Assembly (NCBI GenBank): GCA_947495035.1
Contig: CANLXI010000028.1
Location: 1 to 64,000 of the forward strand
Length of the DNA stretch: 64,000 bases
Origin: an uncultured Granulosicoccus sp.
GTDB lineage: Bacteria; Pseudomonadota; Gammaproteobacteria; Granulosicoccales; Granulosicoccaceae
Direction: 5' to 3'
A model generated the notes under the pieces. It saw only the letters and a list, made by a program, of their open reading frames with translations. It did not search any database and was not told the origin of the DNA. The position numbers were made by a program, and so were the translations under genes. Positions 43,760 to 51,162 of the stretch are shown here, piece after piece; position 1 is the stretch's first letter; each line of letters opens with the position of its first letter.

Positions 43760-44914
43760 ATGACAGCCTCAGACGGATTCTGCATGAAGAATGCGATGGG
43801 CGACTGGCAGCTGCAACGCTGGCCGATCACGACTGATGCGTCGCTGCAGGCCTGGGATGCTGCCGATAGCCTGCTGCTGACGCATGTCTCGGAACTGCTG
43901 GCGCAACGACCGGCAGGATATGCCAATGTGCTGCTGCTCAATGACGCTCACGGTGCGCTGGCCACGAGTCTGCATTCCCTGTCTCCCGTCAGCTGGTCGG
44001 ATTCCTGTCTGGCGCACCGGGCGGCAGAAGAGAATCTGCGGCGCAATGGCATCGCATCGCCATTGAGAAAACTGGCATCCACGCAGACTCCGGATGGGCC
44101 GATCGATCTCGTCCTGATTCGGGTGCCCAAGACCAATGCGCTGCTCGAAGACCAGCTGGCACGTCTGCGGCCCTGTCTCGATGCCGATACGGTCGTTGTG
44201 GCAGCCGCCATGGTCAAGCACCTGCAGAAATCGGCATTTGTCTGCATGGAGCAGTACCTGGGCAAGGTGACGACCTCGTTGGCTGTGAAGAAGGCACGTC
44301 TGCTGTTCGTGGACATCGACAGGAATCTGCCTGAACGGCGCTCGCCCTATCCGAGTGAATTCACCGATACGGAAACCGGCATGACGCTGCTGAATCACGC
44401 CAATGTGTTTTCACGATCACATCTGGATCACGGCGCTCGCTTTCTTCTGTCTCATTATGCCGATCTACCCAAGTCCGTCCAGGTCGTTGATCTGGGATGT
44501 GGCAACGGGGTGCTGGGGATCGCCCTGCAGCAGATCATGCCCGATGCTCGGGTGCAGTTCATCGATGAATCCTATTCGGCGGTTGCATCGGCCCGCGACA
44601 ACCACGAACGATACTTTGCCGGTCGAGCAGTGCAGGCCGATTTTCAGGTTGCCGATGGTCTGGAGAAACGCGCTTCCGGATCGGTGGATCTGGTGCTCTG
44701 CAATCCACCGTTCCATCAGCAGCATGTACTTGGCGATCAATTGGCCAGATCCATGTTCGAAGGCAGCAAGCGTTGTCTGCGCCAGGGTGGGGAACTGCGC
44801 GTGGTTGCCAACCGGCACCTGGGGTATTCGAGAACGCTCAGGCAGCTGTTCGGCAATTGTCGGGTCGTTGCCTCGAATGACAAGTTCGCGATACTGAAGT
44901 CGCTCAAGCGCTGA
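43760..44914 (+). CDS. rlmG: 23S rRNA (guanine-N2)-methyltransferase RlmG-like
   Basis: The protein has 384 residues with two methyltransferase-like halves, as in RsmC/RlmG. The degenerate N-terminal half is followed by a catalytic half with VVDLGCGNGVLGIAL (SAM site) and VLCNPPFHQ (NPPF catalytic motif). FSRSHLDHGARFLLSH is typical for the RsmC/RlmG junction. RlmG modifies G1835 of 23S rRNA; the related RsmC modifies G1207 of 16S rRNA and is somewhat shorter. The ATG at 43760 follows GAGGT at about 9 nt. It is monocistronic. Confidence 0.85.
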   Translation: MTASDGFCMKNAMGDWQLQRWPITTDASLQAWDAADSLLLTHVSELLAQRPAGYANVLLLNDAHGALATSLHSLSPVSWSDSCLAHRAAEENLRRNGIASPLRKLASTQTPDGPIDLVLIRVPKTNALLEDQLARLRPCLDADTVVVAAAMVKHLQKSAFVCMEQYLGKVTTSLAVKKARLLFVDIDRNLPERRSPYPSEFTDTETGMTLLNHANVFSRSHLDHGARFLLSHYADLPKSVQVVDLGCGNGVLGIALQQIMPDARVQFIDESYSAVASARDNHERYFAGRAVQADFQVADGLEKRASGSVDLVLCNPPFHQQHVLGDQLARSMFEGSKRCLRQGGELRVVANRHLGYSRTLRQLFGNCRVVASNDKFAILKSLKR

Positions 44915-44944
44915 TGCGTCGGGCGCATCGGCTCCAGCCGATGA

Positions 44945-46636
44945 TCATGGCATGTCGGGTAGCGGCGACGGAGTTGACCGCCCCTCGTGCTGCAAACGCC
45001 AGATTGCGCAGCACAGATAGTCCGACAATTCGGTGACAAGGGCCTGGTCGCAGAACTCGTCACCGGACAGATCGAGTACGAGAAAGCCGAGGTGGGTGTT
45101 GCCGATGCACAGTGGTTCCAGCAACAGTGGTCCGGTGAACCCGGAATGCAGGAAATCCCCGGGTAGCAGATCGGCGCTGCGAAATCTGTCGCTCTGCGTT
45201 TCGCTGCGGGTTCCACGCTTGCGCTGGAAGATCACTCTGGCGAATTCGTCGGGCTGCTCACCGACGTTTTCGTAGAGGCACAGAAAGGCGCCTTCGGAGT
45301 TGCAATGTTCACTGAGTTCGTCCAGTGCGGCAACCAGTCCACGCTGGCAGGAAACGCGGGTCAGGCTGGCCTTGAACCGTTGCGAGATGTCCTTGTGGCG
45401 TTCCTTCCTGACCGATGCTGAACACTCCACATTCCAGATGGTTTCGTGGATCTTGCCGAGGATCACGGCAGCTCTGGATAGTGCGTCCGATGATTGTCCT
45501 TCGCTGCCATGCCTCTCCAGATTGGCGGTGATCTGTCTGTGCATGTGGCGCCACCAGTAGGTGTCGGAGGGCTGCAGCTGCATCGCCTTCAAGGCGAGGG
45601 CCAGTCGCGAGCCGGTAAAGGGGGTTCCGTTGACCAGCATCGAGACGATGTCGTCAATGATGTCCTCTGCGAGAAGCTCGGCAGGATGTCTGAGGCTGCT
45701 CATGCTGTGCAGCAGGGCGGCGCGAAATTTCACTGCGTCAAAGGCATGGGATGCGGCAATCACCGGCTCGGAATCCTCGGGTGATTCGGTAGAGGCGCGT
45801 ATGATGAGTCTGGCCGGCGGGTGCAGTACCCTGCTGTTGTCGCTGATGTATTCGCCGGACACGATCTGGGAACGCAGACTGGCTGTGACCAGAGCGGACA
45901 TGCTGTCTTCCGTACAATGAACCGTGGTGATGGGAGTCAGCGAGGAACTCGCTGCCAGCGTGTTGTGGAAACCCGACACGATGACATCTTCCGGCACCCG
46001 CAACCCATGGCTGGCGAGAGCGTGTATGGCCGCCTGAGCCATGTCATCGCTGGCTGCGATTACCGCGTCGAATTCGCAAGTGTGTTGCAGCAGTCTCTTC
46101 ATGGCCTTGTAGGCGTCAGTCGCCTGGAAGTTGCCATTCACAAACAGCTCTTCCACAACCGGTAACTGACGATGGGTCAGCGCATCACGAAAAGCACGTT
46201 CCTGTGTGAGGGAACGCGGGTTTTCCGGCGCACCGCGCAGAAAGACGAAACGCTTGCGCCGCGGATCGGCCGTCATGTATTCCATCAGGCGGCCCATCAT
46301 GGTGTAGTAGTCGATCTGCACGCTGGCAATTCGAGGAACGGAAGAGCCATAGCAGACGACCGGCCGATGTGAGAATTGACGAACGAAGTGTGCCAACGCC
46401 CTGGCATTGGCATGCTCGCCTATGGAGGCCGTCAGAATCACGAAGCCAGCCACCGGGAAGTTGCGAACCAGGGGGTAGATGGCGTTGCGTGTGATTTTCT
46501 CGTTCTCGTCCCAGTCGGCAGCAGGCTTGAGGGATCCCCCACAGACATAGATGAGATCGAAGCCCGCCTTCGCCAGGTGACGGTTGAGGCAGGCGACGAT
46601 GGGCTGCTGAAAGCCGGCATGCTGATCACCAAGCAT
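44945..46636 (-). CDS. LacI-type ligand-sensor protein without DNA-binding domain
   Basis: This is a protein of 563 residues or slightly more. Residues 1-280 form a type 1 periplasmic-binding fold of the LacI/GalR class: FDLIYVCGGSL, FVFLRGAPENPRSLTQERAFRDAL, DAVIAASDDMAQAAIHAL and LRVPEDVIVSGFHNT. There is no signal peptide and no helix-turn-helix. Residues 280-420 are helical; residues 430-555 look GAF-like (GAFLCLYENVG, GPLLLEPLCIGNTHLGFLVLDLS). It begins about 50 bp after the hybrid kinase on the same strand, so it probably senses a sugar-like ligand for that kinase. The ATG at 46636 starts inside the expected first strand; an ATA at 46672 preceded by AGGAG at 7 nt may be the real start. 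Confidence 0.75.
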   Translation of the reverse strand: MLGDQHAGFQQPIVACLNRHLAKAGFDLIYVCGGSLKPAADWDENEKITRNAIYPLVRNFPVAGFVILTASIGEHANARALAHFVRQFSHRPVVCYGSSVPRIASVQIDYYTMMGRLMEYMTADPRRKRFVFLRGAPENPRSLTQERAFRDALTHRQLPVVEELFVNGNFQATDAYKAMKRLLQHTCEFDAVIAASDDMAQAAIHALASHGLRVPEDVIVSGFHNTLAASSSLTPITTVHCTEDSMSALVTASLRSQIVSGEYISDNSRVLHPPARLIIRASTESPEDSEPVIAASHAFDAVKFRAALLHSMSSLRHPAELLAEDIIDDIVSMLVNGTPFTGSRLALALKAMQLQPSDTYWWRHMHRQITANLERHGSEGQSSDALSRAAVILGKIHETIWNVECSASVRKERHKDISQRFKASLTRVSCQRGLVAALDELSEHCNSEGAFLCLYENVGEQPDEFARVIFQRKRGTRSETQSDRFRSADLLPGDFLHSGFTGPLLLEPLCIGNTHLGFLVLDLSGDEFCDQALVTELSDYLCCAIWRLQHEGRSTPSPLPDMP

Positions 46637-46685
46637 GGCAATGAGGGGCCGCTTGTCGGTTGGCTCGTTTATCGGTTGACTCCTC

Positions 46686-48572
46686 TCAAACCGTGGCAGT
46701 CTGATTCAGTGTGGCTCGTACGGACTTGAGCAGTGTGTCGCCGGTGTAAGGCTTTTGCAAATGTGGGTATTGCTGTCGCAACTTCTCTGCACGGCTGGTA
46801 CTGCCGGTAACGAACAGCGCGGGAATGTCGTTATCGAGCGCACTGATGCGGTCGTAGGTTTCATAACCATTCAGCCGTGGCATGATCACGTCGAACAGGC
46901 ATAGATCGATCTTTCCGTGATAGGTGCTCGCGATATTGATGGCGTGCTGACCGTCATTGGCAATCAGGACATGATAGCCGGAGGCTGTCAAAAAGGTGCG
47001 CGCAAGATCTCTCAAGGCCACTTCGTCCTCGGTCAACAGGATGGTTTCTCCATTGCCTTTCATGACGGGGAAGGACTGCGAGGGCTCTGCCACCAGTAGT
47101 TCAGTCGTCACCGGAAAATCGATGTGTACATGAGTACACTCACCGGGACTGCTGTCGATATGGATATGTGCGGCATGTTTCTTCACGATGCCGTAGACCG
47201 TTGTCAGTCCCAGTCCGGTACCTTCGCCAACCGGTTTGGTGGTATAGAAGGGTTCGAAGGCACGGCGCAGGGTGGCCTTGTCCATGCCACAACCGGTATC
47301 CGCCACTGTCATGCGAGTGCAGCTGTCGCCTGCTTCGCCACGTCTGGATTTTCCCTGTCGGATCAGGGCATGGCTGCTGATGGTGATGATGCCGCCATCG
47401 GCCATGGCATCACGGGCGTTGATGACCAGGTTGAACAGGACCTGCTCGACCATCCTCTTGTCAGCCCGGATGGGGGCAATCTTCAGATCCAGATCGTGCC
47501 TGAGCGTGGTGTCGGGGCCGAGCAATCTGGACAGCATGGGGCTTAGCGACATGATGACTTCATTCAGATCCAGGACCGTGTACTCGGTTTTCTGTCCACG
47601 GCTGAAGGTCAGCAGCTGGTTGACCAGGTCGCCGGCGGCTTCAGCCGCTTCCTCGACGCGTTTCAGGGATTGCCTCAGCGCATGCGGATCGGATGACTGG
47701 GTACCTGCCAGTTCGACATAGCCGAGGATGACTTGCAGATGATTGTTGAAGTCATGAGCGATGCCGGAGGAGAGCTGGCCCAGTGCTTCGAGTCGCTCTG
47801 AAGTCTGTATGCCTTTTTCCAGCTTTCTTTCACTGGCATGTCTGAGCTTCATGCAGGCATAGCCCAGGACGATGATACTCAGATTGGACAGATTTCCGTG
47901 AACCGGAGAACCCTGGTTCCTGTCGAATGCCAGGACGTCGGGAGCGAAGAGAGTCAGGACGCTATCGATCCATAGCAGGATGAAACCGGTGAGCACCGGC
48001 CAGCGATTGCGATTGTTGGAAGCACTGATACTCAAGGTGGCCACACTGATCAGAATCACGGCACTGGCCTTGAGCCACACACTCCCGGCGGTATCTGCAA
48101 ACTGCAATTGTGGCTCGGGGGCGTGTCGCGCGATCCAGTTCAGGGCAATGATCAGGAAGACCAGCAACAGTGCGGTGCCCGCTTGCCACAGAAAACGTCG
48201 AGAGGGACGTGAGACATCGAACAATACATCGAGAAACGCGGCTGCCAATAGCAGGCGCGACATCGTCAGCAGCATGAATTCGAGCAGCGGCCAGTAGACC
48301 TGGAAGCGGGAGGTCGGCTCGGTATTGTCCATCAGATAGGCGTTGGTCGAGAACAACAGCACTTCGACCAGCAGGCAGACGAAAAAACTGCCCGGCAACA
48401 GAAATTGCCTTCGCAGCAGATTGCCTTTGCGTTGCGACAACGCTTCATGCAGGCACAGGCCGCCCCAGAGGATGATGCCGACGAAGGAGGGCGTCAGATT
48501 GCTGTTCAGATTTCCGGGTTCACAACAGGCTTTTCCGAATACGCTGAGTGTGAAGTCGACCGGGTCTACCAT
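46686..48572 (-). CDS. Seven-helix membrane hybrid histidine kinase with receiver
   Basis: This is a 628-residue protein. Seven hydrophobic helices (residues ~28-245) are followed by a HisKA-type domain with phospho-acceptor His273 in GIAHDFNNHLQ, an ATPase domain (NLVINARDAM, DTGCGM, GTGLGL) and a C-terminal receiver (residues ~510-628; LTEDE acidic pair, FDVIMP phospho-Asp, VTGSTS, QKPYT). The HDFNN H-box is typical of NtrB-like and soluble hybrid kinases. It has no output domain. The next gene encodes a LacI-type sensor, a likely partner. No separate response regulator lies nearby. Confidence 0.9.
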   Translation of the reverse strand: MVDPVDFTLSVFGKACCEPGNLNSNLTPSFVGIILWGGLCLHEALSQRKGNLLRRQFLLPGSFFVCLLVEVLLFSTNAYLMDNTEPTSRFQVYWPLLEFMLLTMSRLLLAAAFLDVLFDVSRPSRRFLWQAGTALLLVFLIIALNWIARHAPEPQLQFADTAGSVWLKASAVILISVATLSISASNNRNRWPVLTGFILLWIDSVLTLFAPDVLAFDRNQGSPVHGNLSNLSIIVLGYACMKLRHASERKLEKGIQTSERLEALGQLSSGIAHDFNNHLQVILGYVELAGTQSSDPHALRQSLKRVEEAAEAAGDLVNQLLTFSRGQKTEYTVLDLNEVIMSLSPMLSRLLGPDTTLRHDLDLKIAPIRADKRMVEQVLFNLVINARDAMADGGIITISSHALIRQGKSRRGEAGDSCTRMTVADTGCGMDKATLRRAFEPFYTTKPVGEGTGLGLTTVYGIVKKHAAHIHIDSSPGECTHVHIDFPVTTELLVAEPSQSFPVMKGNGETILLTEDEVALRDLARTFLTASGYHVLIANDGQHAINIASTYHGKIDLCLFDVIMPRLNGYETYDRISALDNDIPALFVTGSTSRAEKLRQQYPHLQKPYTGDTLLKSVRATLNQTATV

Positions 48573-48831
48573 CTGCCTCTCTTGCGTGAATTGTCCGAAT
48601 ACGACTGCAATGGCAGCCGTCTTGAGCGATGCCCGGCTTGCCGGGTCGGAAAGAGTCTCTCTATACTGTCTTTCAACAGGTGTTGGCTGCAGCCGGTATC
48701 CATTCTCTCGAAATTCTAGCAGTAGTCGCCCATCCTGCGCGGCAGCAGGGTCCGTCGATGGGCATTATACTGCCTGATTCCGCCTGGAATGAAACCTGTC
48801 CGATCACACAACCAAGGGGCCATGGATTGTC

Positions 48832-49836
48832 ATGAGCGATTTGCCTGCCAGTATCCGGATAACCGAGGAAGGTCCACGAGAAGGTTTCCAGATAGAGCCA
48901 CGACCGATCAGTACGGGCAACAAGGTGCGGTTCATACAGGCTCTGGCGAAGACCGGCGTCTCGACGATTCAGGTGTGCTCGTTTGTTTCACCGCGGCGCG
49001 TGCCCGGTTGGGCTGATGCCGATGAGGTTGTCAGGGCCTTGTCCCCGGAGGCAGGCGTTCGCTATACCGCGCTATGGTTCAACGCACAGGGAATCGACAG
49101 GGCGATAGCGCACCGCGACACGTTGTCCTTGATCGGCACCATCCACACCGTGGCTTCCGAGCCCTTCTGTCAGAGCAATCTGCGACGCAGTCTGGCCGAA
49201 AACAGGGCCGCCATGCACCAGCAGTGTGCGGCTCATCGCCGCGCCGGTATTCGTGTGAGCAAGATCAGCGTCATGGCAGCTTTCGGTTGCAACTTTGCCG
49301 GTGACCTGACAGTCGATGACGCTCTGAAGGCTGTCGATGACGGGATGCAGATTGCCGTTGACTGTGGCGAACACATCAGTGAAATTGCCCTGGCAGACAC
49401 CATGGGCTGGGCCAACCCTTTGCAGATACAGCGAGTGGTCTGTGAGGTGCGATCCCGTTGGCCGGATCCCGCCATTCGGCTGCACCTGCATGACACCCGT
49501 GGCCTGGGAATCGCCAATGCCTACGCCGGTCTGTGTTGTGGCGTGAACCGTTTCGACAGTACCGTGGGAGGTCTGGGGGGCTGCCCCTTTGCGGTGTCCG
49601 GGGCCTCGGCGAGTGCGTCAGCGCGGCAGGGCATGCCGCCGGGCAATATTGCAAGCGAGGAACTGGTATTGCTGGCCCATGAGTGCGGTGTCGAAACCGG
49701 GGTGGATCTGGAAGCCCTGATTGACGCGGGTCACCTGGCCGAAGAACTCATCGGCCATGGCTTGCCCGGCGCTGTCTTGCGTGGAGGTAGCCTGGCGCGC
49801 TTCCGCAACGCTGCAATTCGAGGCACCAGCGCATGA
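48832..49836 (+). CDS. HMG-CoA lyase-family enzyme
   Basis: This 334-residue TIM-barrel enzyme of the DRE-TIM lyase group has EEGPREGFQIEP (metal-binding start, where HMG-CoA lyase has VGPRDGLQNE), VCSFVSPRRVPGWADADEV, LHLHDTRGLGIANA with the metal-binding His pair, and GLGGCPFA carrying the catalytic Cys loop. HMG-CoA lyase splits 3-hydroxy-3-methylglutaryl-CoA into acetyl-CoA and acetoacetate. A class III CoA-transferase follows 43 bp later, so the pair could activate and cleave HMG or a similar 3-hydroxy acid. Related citramalyl-type substrates cannot be excluded. Confidence 0.85.
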   Translation: MSDLPASIRITEEGPREGFQIEPRPISTGNKVRFIQALAKTGVSTIQVCSFVSPRRVPGWADADEVVRALSPEAGVRYTALWFNAQGIDRAIAHRDTLSLIGTIHTVASEPFCQSNLRRSLAENRAAMHQQCAAHRRAGIRVSKISVMAAFGCNFAGDLTVDDALKAVDDGMQIAVDCGEHISEIALADTMGWANPLQIQRVVCEVRSRWPDPAIRLHLHDTRGLGIANAYAGLCCGVNRFDSTVGGLGGCPFAVSGASASASARQGMPPGNIASEELVLLAHECGVETGVDLEALIDAGHLAEELIGHGLPGAVLRGGSLARFRNAAIRGTSA

Positions 49837-49879
49837 ATCATGCACGCATGCAACAATACAATAGCGGGGGAATGCCACG

Positions 49880-51115
49880 ATGAATTCCGATACCGGACAG
49901 AGCACGGCACCACTGGCAGGTTTGCGTGTCCTGGAATTCAGCCACACGATCATGGGGCCCTGTGCCGGTTTGCTGTTTGCAGACCTCGGGGCGGATGTCA
50001 TCAAGATAGAACCGGTACCGGACGGCGATCGCACGCGGCAGCTGCCCGGCTTTGCCTCCGGATTCTTTGCCACCTTCAACCGCAACAAGCGCAGCCTGGC
50101 GGTGGATCTGAAAAATCCGGAAGGTCAGGCAGCCGTTCATGCTCTGGTTGGCAAGGCGGATATCGTTCTGGACAATTATGGCCCAGGCACCATGGAGCGG
50201 CTCGGTTGTGGTTGGGAGCAACTTGCTGCTCTCAACCCGACCCTTGTCCATCTGTCCCTGAAAGGGTTTCTGCAGGGGCCCTGGCAGCAGCGACCGGCGC
50301 TTGATGAAGTTGTCCAGTTCCAGAGTGGCCTTGCCTACATGACAGGTCCGCCCGGGCAACCCTTGCGTGCCGGTGCTTCCATCGTGGATATCCTCGGTGC
50401 CGTATTCGGAGTCACAGGCGTACTGGCGGCACTGCGTGAGCGGGAGAGAACGGGTCGAGGGCAGCGAGTCGGCAGTTCATTGTTCGAATCGGCCGCTTTC
50501 ATGATGGCATCACATATCGCCGGTGGTGCTGCCACAGGTGATGAGGTGCCACCGATGACCGCGCGCAAGGGCGCATGGGGTGTGTACGATGTCTTTCATG
50601 CGCGAGAGGGAGAACCGCTTTTCATCGGGGTAACCAGCGATGCGCAGTGGCGGCGTTTCTGCGACCGGTTCTGTCTGGAGGAGTTGAGCCGCGATGAGCG
50701 TTTGGCCACCAATCCGCAGCGTACCCGCGCCAGGGAGTGGTTGCTGCCAATTCTGGTCGATCACCTCGCAGCCTACTCCCACAAGGAACTGGTAGCCGGG
50801 TGTCAGGCTGCAGAGGTTTCCTGGGCACCGGTGGGCAAGCCCGAAGAGCTGATCAGCAACGAACAGCTGTTGGCACCGGGTGGACTGCTAGACGTTGCGC
50901 TGGCCAGTGCTCGCGAGTCTGTGGCCGAGCAGGTTCTGTTACCTGCCTTGCCACTGGAATTCGGTGACGAACGGCAACGTCCGGGCTTGTATTTGCAGCC
51001 TCCCATGCCGGGACAGCACAGTGTGCAGATACTGCGCGAGTCTGGTATGGATGACGCCGCCATAGCGGCGCTGATCAAGACCGGTTGCGTTGTCGACTGC
51101 CACGAAGCGGGATGA
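49880..51115 (+). CDS. Class III (CaiB/BaiF) CoA-transferase
   Basis: This 411-residue protein has CaiB/BaiF signatures: PLAGLRVLEFSHTIMGPCAGLLFADLGADVIKIE near the N-terminus, FNRNKRSLAVDLKNPEG, DNYGPGTMERLG and GASIVDILGAVFGVTGVLAALRERERTGRGQ, whose Asp is in the position of the catalytic Asp of formyl-CoA transferase. These intertwined dimers move CoA between carboxylic acids. The upstream lyase suggests the acceptor is HMG or a related branched dicarboxylate; human SUGCT is a class III enzyme that uses glutarate and HMG. GGGG lies 9 nt before the ATG. Confidence 0.88.
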   Translation: MNSDTGQSTAPLAGLRVLEFSHTIMGPCAGLLFADLGADVIKIEPVPDGDRTRQLPGFASGFFATFNRNKRSLAVDLKNPEGQAAVHALVGKADIVLDNYGPGTMERLGCGWEQLAALNPTLVHLSLKGFLQGPWQQRPALDEVVQFQSGLAYMTGPPGQPLRAGASIVDILGAVFGVTGVLAALRERERTGRGQRVGSSLFESAAFMMASHIAGGAATGDEVPPMTARKGAWGVYDVFHAREGEPLFIGVTSDAQWRRFCDRFCLEELSRDERLATNPQRTRAREWLLPILVDHLAAYSHKELVAGCQAAEVSWAPVGKPEELISNEQLLAPGGLLDVALASARESVAEQVLLPALPLEFGDERQRPGLYLQPPMPGQHSVQILRESGMDDAAIAALIKTGCVVDCHEAG

Positions 51116-51162
51116 GTGGCCAGTCCCGGCAGTCGTGAACGCGCTGGTCGAGACTGCGATGC

